A stretch of 35,443 nt of DNA. It comes from Polyangiaceae bacterium. Lineage in GTDB: Bacteria; Myxococcota_A; Polyangia; Polyangiales; Polyangiaceae. The notes below the pieces were generated by a model. That model saw nothing but the letters and a program-made list of their open reading frames with translations. It was not told the origin of the DNA and searched no databases. Positions 16,868 through 23,756 of this stretch are shown in pieces. A program made the position numbers and the translations under genes. The stretch is from positions 1 to 35,443 of the forward strand of contig JALOQB010000018.1 in the NCBI GenBank assembly GCA_025453595.1, read 5' to 3'. Position 1 is the first letter of the stretch, and every line of letters begins with the position of its first letter.

Positions 16868-18801
16868 TGTCCGGAAGTTCTCTACAGAAGCGGGAGGAGG
16901 CGCTGGGGCGCATGGCGCAGGCGCTCCACGAGGAGCGGCTCGCGTCCAGGGCTCGCTTCTCGGAGGAGCGACGGGCGCTGACGCTGGCGCAGCGGGTCGA
17001 GCGGGGGCTGGCGCTGCGCGACCTGGCGATCGAGGACACGGAGGCCGCCGCCGGGGGCCGGGCGCTGCTGTGGCTGGTGCCGCGCAAGGGCGAAGGGCTG
17101 CGGGATCTGCGGGTCGGCGAGGGGGATCCGGTGGCGCTCTGGTTCGAGGATCCCGAGCAGCCCGAGGCCCGCGGGGTGCTGGCCAGGCGCCGCGCCGATC
17201 GGATCGGCGTGGTGCTCGACGGCGATATCCCGGAGCGGCTCTGGGAGGAGGGCTTTCGCCTCGACCGGGAGAGCCCCGAGGTCACCCTTGATCGAGGCGC
17301 TCGCGCCATCGAGCAGGCACGGGGGCTCAAGGCCAGCAGCCCCGAGGGGCGCCTCCTCGATCAGCTCCTGGGGCTCCAGGAGCCCGAGGCCGGGCGGCCA
17401 GCGCCGATCACCTTCCTCGATCCGGCGCTGGAACCGGACCAGCAACGCGCGGTCGCCCGGGGGGTGGCCTCCGACGGGTTGACGCTGGTGCTGGGCCCCC
17501 CGGGGACCGGCAAGACCCGCACCCTCGCCGAGCTGGTGCGGCAGGCCGTGGTCCGGGGCGAGCGGGTGCTGATCTCGGCCGCCAGCAACACCGCGGTCGA
17601 CAACCTGGTGCTGAGGCTCGACGGCGCCGGGGTGCCGGTGGTGCGGCTGGGGCACCCGGCCCGCGTGCTCCCCGCGGTCGAGGGGCGCACCCTTGATGTG
17701 CTCCTCGAGCAGACCGACGCCTGGAGGCTCGCCCGGGCCTGGACCCGCCAGGCCGAGGACATCCGGCGGCGCGCCCGCAAGCCCTCCCGCGGGGGCTTCG
17801 ACCGCGAGGCCCGCGAGGCCCGGCGGGCCGCCTTCCACGAGGCCCGCGCCTTGCTTCGTGACGCTCGCGACCAGCTCCGGGCCACCCAGCACATGATCCT
17901 CGACCGGGCCCCGGTCATCGCCGCCACCGCTGCCGGCGCCGACAGCGTCCTGCTGGGGGGTCAGCGCTTCGATCTCGTGGTGCTCGACGAGGCCACCCAG
18001 GCGCCGGACCCGCTGGCCCTCGTCGCCTTGCTCCGCGCTCCCCGCGCCGTCCTCGCCGGCGATCCGCACCAGCTGCCCCCCACCGTGATCGCCCGCGAGG
18101 CCCTGGCCCTGGGCCTCGGCACGACCTTCTTCGAGCGCCTCGCGCTGCGCCCCGGGGCCGAGGGGCGCTGGGTCACGACCCTCCGGGTCCAGCACCGCAT
18201 GCACCGCGCGCTGATGGCCTTCCCGAACCACGCGACCTACGGCGGCGTCCTCGCGGCAAGCCCCGCCGTGGCCGGCGCGTGTATGGAAGATCTGGGTATC
18301 CCGGAGGACGGCGGGCGGCCAGGCCCCTTCGTGGCGGTGGACAGCGCCGGGCGAGGCTGGGAAGAGGAGCGGGGGGAGGACGATCCGAGCACCAGGAACC
18401 CGGGGCATGCGGGGCGCACGGCGGCGGAGGTCCGGCGGCTGATCGAGCGCGGCGTTGCGGCTGCCGACATCGGGGTGATCGCCCCGTACTACGCCCAGGT
18501 CAGGCTGCTCCGCGATCTGCTGGCGCCGGAGCTGGCGCAGGGCCTGGAGATCAGCACCGTCGACGCCTTTCAGGGGCGAGAGAAGCTGGCGATGGTGGTC
18601 GATCTGGTGCGCAGCAACGACGCGGGAGAGCTGGGGTTCTTGCAGGACATCCGCCGCACCAACGTGGCCCTGACGCGGGCCCAGCGCTTCCTTCTGGTGC
18701 TGCTCGACGGCGGCACCCTCGGCGCCCACCCCTACTACGCCGCGCTGCTCGCCCACGCCCAGGACTCGGGCGCCTGGATGAGCGCCTTCGTCGATGACTG
18801 A
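16867..18801 (+). CDS. SF1B UPF1/IGHMBP2-like helicase
   Basis: Protein of 644 aa, a DNA/RNA helicase of the UPF1-like SF1 group (IGHMBP2/Smubp-2 relatives). An N-terminal oligonucleotide-binding barrel region (LVPRKGEGLRDLRVGEGDPVALWFED) precedes Walker A GPPGTGKTRTL (from residue 210), motif Ia LISAASNTAVDNL, motif II VVLDEATQAPDP, motif III LAGDPHQLPPTV, motif IV LRVQHRMHRALM, motif V ISTVDAFQGREK and motif VI RRTNVALTRAQ. A charged helical insert (about 290-345) lies between Ia and II, as in relatives. ATG 16867 overlaps the TTA end of mpl by one base, so translation is probably coupled. The stop is TGA; 11 bp separate it from the convergent gene. Confidence 0.94.
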   Translation: MSGSSLQKREEALGRMAQALHEERLASRARFSEERRALTLAQRVERGLALRDLAIEDTEAAAGGRALLWLVPRKGEGLRDLRVGEGDPVALWFEDPEQPEARGVLARRRADRIGVVLDGDIPERLWEEGFRLDRESPEVTLDRGARAIEQARGLKASSPEGRLLDQLLGLQEPEAGRPAPITFLDPALEPDQQRAVARGVASDGLTLVLGPPGTGKTRTLAELVRQAVVRGERVLISAASNTAVDNLVLRLDGAGVPVVRLGHPARVLPAVEGRTLDVLLEQTDAWRLARAWTRQAEDIRRRARKPSRGGFDREAREARRAAFHEARALLRDARDQLRATQHMILDRAPVIAATAAGADSVLLGGQRFDLVVLDEATQAPDPLALVALLRAPRAVLAGDPHQLPPTVIAREALALGLGTTFFERLALRPGAEGRWVTTLRVQHRMHRALMAFPNHATYGGVLAASPAVAGACMEDLGIPEDGGRPGPFVAVDSAGRGWEEERGEDDPSTRNPGHAGRTAAEVRRLIERGVAAADIGVIAPYYAQVRLLRDLLAPELAQGLEISTVDAFQGREKLAMVVDLVRSNDAGELGFLQDIRRTNVALTRAQRFLLVLLDGGTLGAHPYYAALLAHAQDSGAWMSAFVDD

Positions 18802-18812
18802 ACGCACACGAT

Positions 18813-19517
18813 TCACCAGCGCGCTGACAGCCACATGCCGCCCTGGTGCGGCGCGACAACGGGGGTCACCTGCCAGGCGGTTCGTGGGGGCGACGAGGGG
18901 CCGCTGAACACCAGCGCTGCGCCCGCGATCAGGGCTGCCGCCCCGAGCCCGGCCAACACGAGCCCGGTGGCGTAAGGCGTCCTCTGCTCGTTGAACGCCT
19001 GGAGATCCCCCCGCTCGCTCGCGTCGCGAGCGTGGCTCACGGCCAGACCCGCCACCAGACCGCCCAGCATCAGCGAGGCGATCCCGGCGCCGCCGACGAT
19101 GAACCCTGCCGTACGGAGGCCTCCTGCCCGGGTCGGAGGACTGGCCCCTGCTTCATGGCCCGGACACCCCCTGGGTGCTGGTTTCAGCAGAGGCGGTAGC
19201 GAGACCAGCAGCGTGTGCACCTGCCCCTGGAAGAGGTCGAGCCTGTGAGACGATGGCTCACGGCACCGCACGATGACATCGACCTGATGCGCCCCCGGGG
19301 AGAGTTCCAGGGGCTTCCCCCAGCCATCCAGGGCCTGCACCTCCCCATCCACCCTGAGCTCGGTCCCCTCCCGCGGGATATCGGGAAACACATGGAAAAT
19401 CAGCGCCGTGGGCCTCCGGGGTTCTGCCTGGGCTGCCGGCGAGAGAACCAGTAGCATCAGGCAGAGAGTGGGGAGAATCCTCCCGGGTCGCGCTGCGCTG
19501 TCTGGATGCACCTTCAC
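18813..19517 (-). CDS. PEGA-like exported protein with two C-terminal membrane segments
   Basis: Protein of 234 aa. The start chosen is GTG 19517, preceded by GGAGAAGG with about 5 nt spacing and followed by a signal peptide (RILPTLCLMLLVLSPAAQA). Residues 40-120 look like a PEGA-type carbohydrate-wall domain (EGTELRVDGEVQALDGWGKPLELSPGAHQVDVIVR). After a Pro/Gly linker come two hydrophobic helices (TAGFIVGGAGIASLMLGGLVAGLAV and ATGLVLAGLGAAALIAGAALVF) around a short loop DASERGDLQAFNEQRTP. This layout (PEGA, then a two-helix hairpin) is common in myxobacterial proteins of unknown role and is also seen in the protein at 34004-35032. A TTA at 18973-18975 is out of frame. Confidence 0.75.
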   Translation of the reverse strand: MKVHPDSAARPGRILPTLCLMLLVLSPAAQAEPRRPTALIFHVFPDIPREGTELRVDGEVQALDGWGKPLELSPGAHQVDVIVRCREPSSHRLDLFQGQVHTLLVSLPPLLKPAPRGCPGHEAGASPPTRAGGLRTAGFIVGGAGIASLMLGGLVAGLAVSHARDASERGDLQAFNEQRTPYATGLVLAGLGAAALIAGAALVFSGPSSPPRTAWQVTPVVAPHQGGMWLSARW

Positions 19518-19591
19518 CGTTACCTTCTCCCGCGAACGATACCCCACTTCCTCTGGCAGCAGGTTCACCGTCTGCGGTTATTCTCCCTGGA

Positions 19592-19840
19592 ATGATGGTC
19601 AACCGACGATGGTCCGGTGCCTTCCTCCTGCTTGCCTCCTGCTTCCCGGAGGCACCGATCGGGCAGCCCGACGCCGGCGCCCAGGGGGGGGGCGGCGCAA
19701 GCTCCCGTCTCGTGGTGCGGGGGGGTTTTGCCACGAGCAGCCGCCACGAGGGGGCCGGGCTCCGCGTGCGTGGGGGCTTCACGATGGCTCCCCGTACCTG
19801 CTCGGAGGGGCTGTGTGTTCGAGGGGGGTTCCGGCCATGA
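19592..19840 (+). CDS. small lipoprotein with three VRGGF repeats
   Basis: Protein of 82 aa; ATG 19592 or the adjacent ATG 19595 are equally possible starts. A lipoprotein signal (SGAFLLLASC) is followed by a Gly-rich spacer and three copies of VRGGF: RLVVRGGFATSS, GLRVRGGFTMAP and LCVRGGFRP at the very end, spaced about 17-18 residues. A Cys pair (TCSEGLC) lies before the last copy. I do not recognise the family. The TGA overlaps the ATG of the next gene (ATGA at 19837-19840), which argues for translation and coupling with that exported protein. Function is unknown; a repeat-based surface binder or an assembly partner of the downstream protein is conjecture. Confidence 0.65.
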   Translation: MMVNRRWSGAFLLLASCFPEAPIGQPDAGAQGGGGASSRLVVRGGFATSSRHEGAGLRVRGGFTMAPRTCSEGLCVRGGFRP

Positions 19841-20775
19841 TCCAGGCCAGCAAGGTCGCTCTCGGCGCCTTCCTGCTCGTGGGGGCCACAGGAGGCTACG
19901 CGCTGCGCATGGCCCATGCGGACGGGATCCCTGACGCCAACACGCTCCTGTACGCCGGGACGCTGGAGGATAGCGAGGGGGTGCCCCTCACCGGGGTCCA
20001 CGACATCGCGGTCGCTGTCCACGGTGCAGCCTCGGGCGGTACTCCGCTGTGCAGCGGCAGCGTGAAGGGACAGCGGGTGTTCCACGGGCATTTCGAGGTC
20101 GGATTGCCCCAGAACTGCGTGGGCGCAATCCAGGCCAGCAAGAACGTCCACATCGAGGTGACGGTGGACGGGAAAACCCTGCCGCGGAGCAAGGCAGGGG
20201 CAGTCCCTTACGCGGTGGAGGCAGGTCATGCCCAGGAAGCCAGCCAGGCGGACACCGCCACCAGCGCTAGCAACGCAGCAGGCGCGCTGCTGGGGACCCT
20301 CGATCAGCTCTCCAGCACCCTGGCCGGCGCCGCACAGAAGAAGGATCTCCCGGCCCTGCAGGGGTGGATGAAATTTGTCCCCGGCCTCTCCTGCGATGGC
20401 GCCCCTGTGGTCGGGGCCAATCCCCAGGGTCGCTGGCGTCGCGTGGGGGACTCCGCGGAGATCATCGTGGGGACTGATTTTTCCCAGCAACCCGGGCTCT
20501 GCGCTGGCCTCTGGCGATGGACCTTGCCTGCAGGTCTCGTCGCTGATCTGACGAAGGCTTCCGACTCCGTCTGCGGGCCCGCGAGCATCCACACCAACGG
20601 CACCTTCACCATGTGCAGGACCGTGATCACCAACCAGGGAAACCTGCTCCTTCAATGCCAGGGTGCCGGGTCATTGCGGCAGGAAGGGTCCGGGGTTTAC
20701 AGCTTTGGCGTCGGCACCGGCATCGAGCTCCACGCGGTCGTGCCCATCAAGGGATGGACCGCCACGAGCCCCTGA
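19837..20775 (+). CDS. exported protein with myxobacterial stalk/adhesin-like N-terminus
   Basis: Protein of 312 aa with a signal peptide or anchor (VALGAFLLVGATGGYALRMAHA). Residues 35-130 contain a domain often seen at the start of myxobacterial and planctomycete surface proteins: NTLLYAGTLEDSEGVPLTGVHDIAVAVHGA, then VTVDGKTLPRSKAGAVPYAVEAGHAQEA. A short heptad-like Ala/Ser/Thr-rich region (SQADTATSASNAAGALLGTLDQLSSTLAGAAQ) suggests a trimeric coiled-coil stalk. The C-terminal 150 residues hold four to five Cys and may be a globular head. It starts inside the preceding stop (ATGA) and ends at TGA, 3 bp from the convergent zinc-ribbon gene. TTA triplets at 20208 and 20697 are out of frame. 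Function unknown, probably cell-surface. Confidence 0.75.
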   Translation: MIQASKVALGAFLLVGATGGYALRMAHADGIPDANTLLYAGTLEDSEGVPLTGVHDIAVAVHGAASGGTPLCSGSVKGQRVFHGHFEVGLPQNCVGAIQASKNVHIEVTVDGKTLPRSKAGAVPYAVEAGHAQEASQADTATSASNAAGALLGTLDQLSSTLAGAAQKKDLPALQGWMKFVPGLSCDGAPVVGANPQGRWRRVGDSAEIIVGTDFSQQPGLCAGLWRWTLPAGLVADLTKASDSVCGPASIHTNGTFTMCRTVITNQGNLLLQCQGAGSLRQEGSGVYSFGVGTGIELHAVVPIKGWTATSP

Positions 20776-20778
20776 CCC

Positions 20779-21888
20779 TCACCGCCTCCGCGCGAACGCG
20801 CCGTTCGCCCACGCCGCCAGGCCCCCCAGCCACCCGCACACCACGACCAGCGCCAAAAACCGTACGCTCGGGTGCCGTTGCGCGGCGACCCAGGCCGGCG
20901 GCTGGAGCGCGGTCATCGCCGCCATCCCGGCCAGCCCCGAGGCCAGGTAAGCCCACGAGAACGAGCCGGTCGAAGGTCTGGAGAAAGACCCCTGGGCCTG
21001 CGTCTGTTCCCTCTCTCGCTCCAGGTCAAAACGTTGCCGCGAGGGCCCCTCCAGCAGCACCCACCAGGCCGCCACCTTGCGCTGCTGCTGGGCCCGGTAA
21101 TCTTCCTGGGTGTCCTGCTCCTCTGTCTCCTCGAGGACGGCGCGCACCGGCACCAGGTGCGCGTACTGGTTGACCCAGACGTGGGGCCTGGTTTCTGCGC
21201 GGCACGACGGGCAACGCAGGCCCCCCGCGGCCCGCAAGGCGGGGCGACGATCCAGGCTGGCCGGCGCACCGCAGCCCTCGCACCGCGGGTGCCCCAGGGC
21301 CATCTTTAGCAAGAACCGGAGCCCCGCCCCTTCCCCCGGGACAACCAGCTCGACCTGCTCGGCGCGTAGCCGGTCCCGGTGCGGGTTCCGCGAGCCCAGC
21401 GGCAGGTACCGGAGCCCGTTCAACCCCTCGCCCTGGCCCCCCAGATCGACCAGCCCATGGAGAGCTCGTAGCAACGCCTGCCCATGCCGCTCGCCCAGCC
21501 GGTGCGCCTGGCCGCAGTGCATGCAGACAAAGCGTTGCTCCAGCGACTCCAGGGCCCGCGGTTGGTCCCCTCCGCACCCGCAGCTCACTCGGGCCGAGAG
21601 CCGCCCCCAGGCCACCCCGCTCTGGTGCCGGCCCCCCTGCTGGATCGCCTCCACAGGCGCCCCGCACCCGCAGCCCTCTTGCGTGGACCGCGCCACCCCG
21701 CACCGCCCGCAGAGGGCCTGCGACCGCGGCTTCGGCCTCGCTCGCCCGCCGAGCCTGCCTCGCCTGCTGCCATGCAGCGAGGTGGGGGCCCGGTTCTTCA
21801 GCGATCCTGGCGCACCCCCGCACCGACAGCAGCGTGGCCCTCGCTGGGCTGGCTCTCCACACCAGAGGCACTCCGGCTCGCCGCTCAT
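20779..21888 (-). CDS. multi-zinc-ribbon membrane protein
   Basis: Protein of 369 aa of unknown function. Several CxxC-type metal knuckles are visible: CLWCGEPAQRGPRCCRCG at the N-terminus, LCGRCG with CGCG, SCGCGG with FVCMHCG, HPRCEGCG, and LRCPSCRAE. Together they suggest four or more zinc ribbons. A charged helical stretch (EETEEQDTQEDYRAQQQ) follows, and the C-terminus has two hydrophobic helices (AYLASGLAGMAAMTAL and FLALVVVCGWLGGLAAWA). The topology suggests a cytoplasmic zinc-ribbon array tethered to the membrane. It starts at ATG 21888, 10 nt after the TTA of the 2OG oxygenase gene, so the two form an operon. TTA triplets at 20948 and 21098 are out of frame. Confidence 0.78.
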   Translation of the reverse strand: MSGEPECLWCGEPAQRGPRCCRCGGAPGSLKNRAPTSLHGSRRGRLGGRARPKPRSQALCGRCGVARSTQEGCGCGAPVEAIQQGGRHQSGVAWGRLSARVSCGCGGDQPRALESLEQRFVCMHCGQAHRLGERHGQALLRALHGLVDLGGQGEGLNGLRYLPLGSRNPHRDRLRAEQVELVVPGEGAGLRFLLKMALGHPRCEGCGAPASLDRRPALRAAGGLRCPSCRAETRPHVWVNQYAHLVPVRAVLEETEEQDTQEDYRAQQQRKVAAWWVLLEGPSRQRFDLEREREQTQAQGSFSRPSTGSFSWAYLASGLAGMAAMTALQPPAWVAAQRHPSVRFLALVVVCGWLGGLAAWANGAFARRR

Positions 21889-21898
21889 CTCGCCAGCA

Positions 21899-22480
21899 TA
21901 ACCCCACCCGGCGGTACATCACATCCGTTCGTAGGACATATTTTATCCCACTCGTTACCGGAGCGCCGCGGTGGAGGATCGGATGGGCGAAGACGAGGGC
22001 CTGGCCGGTGCGAGGGGCGATCTGGACAGGGGCCTCGGCGCCAGCGTGGAACTCGGTCTCGCCGCCGGAGCAGGCCTCGTTGAGGTAGAAAATCAGGGTC
22101 AGAAGGCTGCGCTCCTGCGGGGAGCGGTGGAACGCGCCGTCGCGGTGCCAGTCAAACTGCTGGCCAGCCTCGTAGCGGTAGAAGCGAAAGCGCTCGTTGA
22201 GGCCGCAGGCCTCCATGCCGGCGAGGTGCGCGGGGAGCAGCGCCTCGAGCCGGCGCCACAGCTGCCCGGCCAGGGCCGGATCGTCGAGGATCACCCGGGT
22301 GTTGTTCCGGATCTCGGGCGCCATCAGGAACCGGTTGGGACCGACGGTGATCGGGGCCTCGGTGAAGCCGCTGGCCTCGGCCTGGTGGATCAGCGCTGCG
22401 CACTCGTCGGCCGAGAGGGCTCCGCTCAGCGTGAAAAGCTCCGGGGTGGTGGAGAAGGTGCGCAGCCTCTGGTCAGCCAT
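21899..22480 (-). CDS. 2-oxoglutarate/Fe(II) dioxygenase (prolyl-hydroxylase-like), ends at TTA
   Basis: Protein of 193 aa from ATG 22480. The double-stranded beta-helix signature is complete: iron ligands H112 and D114 (FDWHRDG), H170 (FAHPILHRG), and the 2OG-binding basic residue in YVLRTDVMYRR (R184); GGETEFH lies between. It probably hydroxylates a protein or small-molecule substrate. Small relatives finish right after the LRxDVMYR strand. Here TTA at 21899-21901 ends the protein at MYRRVG. Standard reading continues to 21026 (484 aa) through the entire zinc-ribbon gene in another frame, giving a low-complexity Ala/Gly/Arg tail. No other TTA lies in the gene. Confidence 0.92.
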
Positions 22481-22692
22481 GAGCCCAGTATGAGTCACAC
22501 CTAACCCGCGACAAGGACCGGGTTTCCACCCCGCCCCGGGCGCTGCGAGATCGGAGAGGGCGACCCTTCGCGCAGGTCAGCGCAGAACCGGTGTGGCGCC
22601 TGCGAAGGAAGGGGGTCAAGCTGAGGAACAAAGATGGGTATCGTCGGTTCCCTTTGGCCAGGCGTACCCTATCGGACATCCCAGACCTTGCC
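22481..22692. promoter_or_regulatory. 212-bp divergent intergenic region
   Basis: Separates the 2OG oxygenase gene (-) and the polytopic membrane protein gene (+). It is the longest gap in the window and must hold promoters for both directions. I see no convincing -35/-10 pair, riboswitch or strong palindrome; the stretch near 22658-22675 (GGCGTACCCTATCGG) is the most AT-containing part close to the + start. Confidence 0.35.
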
Positions 22693-23751
22693 ATGAACGA
22701 GCAACGACCAGCCTCCAAGGACCGGCTCCCTGCGCTTGCGATGACCGCGCTCTCGGTCGCCTACCCGCTGGCCACGGTGCGCTATTTCTGGGAAGACTGG
22801 TTCCGGTTTCTCAAGCTCAAGGTGCCGGTGCTGGTCGAGGCCTCGGGCTGGCTGGTGCCCACCGGGGATGGCCGCTGGTCGCTGCTGTCCCCCTGGCGCA
22901 TGATGGTCGCGGGGGCCTCGACGCTGCTGCTCTGGCGCGCCGCGCGAGCCCTCCGTCAGGGGGCGCCGGGGGCGCGGGCGATGTCGCTGATGGTGCTGCT
23001 GGGCCTCGTGCTGCCGCAGACGCTCTGGTACGGCGAGCTCTCCCTCGACTGGTTCCGCGGCGAGGGGTTCTCCACGATGATGCTGGCGTCGCTGGCGGCC
23101 TCGGCGGTGCCGGCGCTGCTGATGACGACGGGGCGCGGCGTGCGCGAAGGGTGGGGGGCGCTCCAGCGAGGCGGGCGCCGCGTGCTCCTCGCGGGCGTGG
23201 GCCTCGGCTGGCTGGGCTTTGCCTCGACCTACTTCCTCGAGCACCTCCACAACTTCCAGCACACCACCTCCCTCGCCTTGCTCTCGATGGCCACGATGGG
23301 CACCGCCGCCCTCGGCATGCTTGGCCTCTACCGGCAGAAGGTCTGGGGTATCCTGGCGGCGGTCTCCGCGGTGGGGGCCTGGGCGGGCCTGCTGGGTAGC
23401 CTCATCGGCCAGCACTACGCCATCCGCTGGAGCTTCATGGGCCTCTTTGTCGAGCTGATCTCCGGCTCCGCCACCCGGGCCACGGTGGCCTTCGCGCTGC
23501 CCCTCATCACGCTCGTGGCCCTCCTCGGCCCCTTCCTCGTCGGCTTCGTTCGCAAGGCCCTCGGCCACGAGCCTCTCGCCTCCGGGACGCCCTCCTTCGC
23601 CGAGGCCCTCGCCTCTTCACGCGCGCCGGTCCGGGTCCAGACCCCCGCTGGCCAGCGCGTCGCCACCATGCACCCCGAGGTCTCTGACGAGGACGCCCTC
23701 CTCGATGCGCAGCAGACCCAGGATGAACCCAGGCGCGCTCACCTTCGCTGA
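22693..23751 (+). CDS. polytopic integral membrane protein of unknown function
   Basis: Protein of 352 aa from ATG 22693 (MNEQRPASKD), preferred over an upstream in-frame start that would put a basic non-membrane leader in the intergenic region. I count about eight hydrophobic segments, among them LPALAMTALSVAYPLATV, MMVAGASTLLLWRAA, AMSLMVLLGLVLPQTLW, MLASLAASAVPALLM, VLLAGVGLGWLGFAST, LALLSMATMGTAALGMLGL, GILAAVSAVGAWAGLLGSL and FALPLITLVALLGPFLVGF. A His-rich loop (FLEHLHNFQHTTS) and LIGQHYAIRW could bind metal or quinone, but no family is recognised. A soluble acidic tail of about 60 residues follows the last helix. The stop is TGA, 5 bp from the convergent FGE-like gene. Confidence 0.78.
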   Translation: MNEQRPASKDRLPALAMTALSVAYPLATVRYFWEDWFRFLKLKVPVLVEASGWLVPTGDGRWSLLSPWRMMVAGASTLLLWRAARALRQGAPGARAMSLMVLLGLVLPQTLWYGELSLDWFRGEGFSTMMLASLAASAVPALLMTTGRGVREGWGALQRGGRRVLLAGVGLGWLGFASTYFLEHLHNFQHTTSLALLSMATMGTAALGMLGLYRQKVWGILAAVSAVGAWAGLLGSLIGQHYAIRWSFMGLFVELISGSATRATVAFALPLITLVALLGPFLVGFVRKALGHEPLASGTPSFAEALASSRAPVRVQTPAGQRVATMHPEVSDEDALLDAQQTQDEPRRAHLR

Positions 23752-23756
23752 GCCCG

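Noticed and set aside
16882-18834. A 650-codon open frame on the - strand opposite the helicase gene
   Set aside because: No domains, skewed composition, and it covers all helicase motifs of the + strand gene.
5895-21901. Sequencing or assembly indels as the explanation for the six missing stops
   Set aside because: Independent frameshifts would not all leave an in-frame TTA at the exact family end, and the conserved reading frames are intact up to each TTA with no long homopolymer just before it. Raw reads would settle this.
5895-21901. bldA-like regulatory use of a rare TTA leucine codon, as in Streptomyces
   Set aside because: In that case conserved protein sequence continues after TTA. 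Here nothing conserved follows, and the continuation is antisense or out of frame to neighbouring genes.
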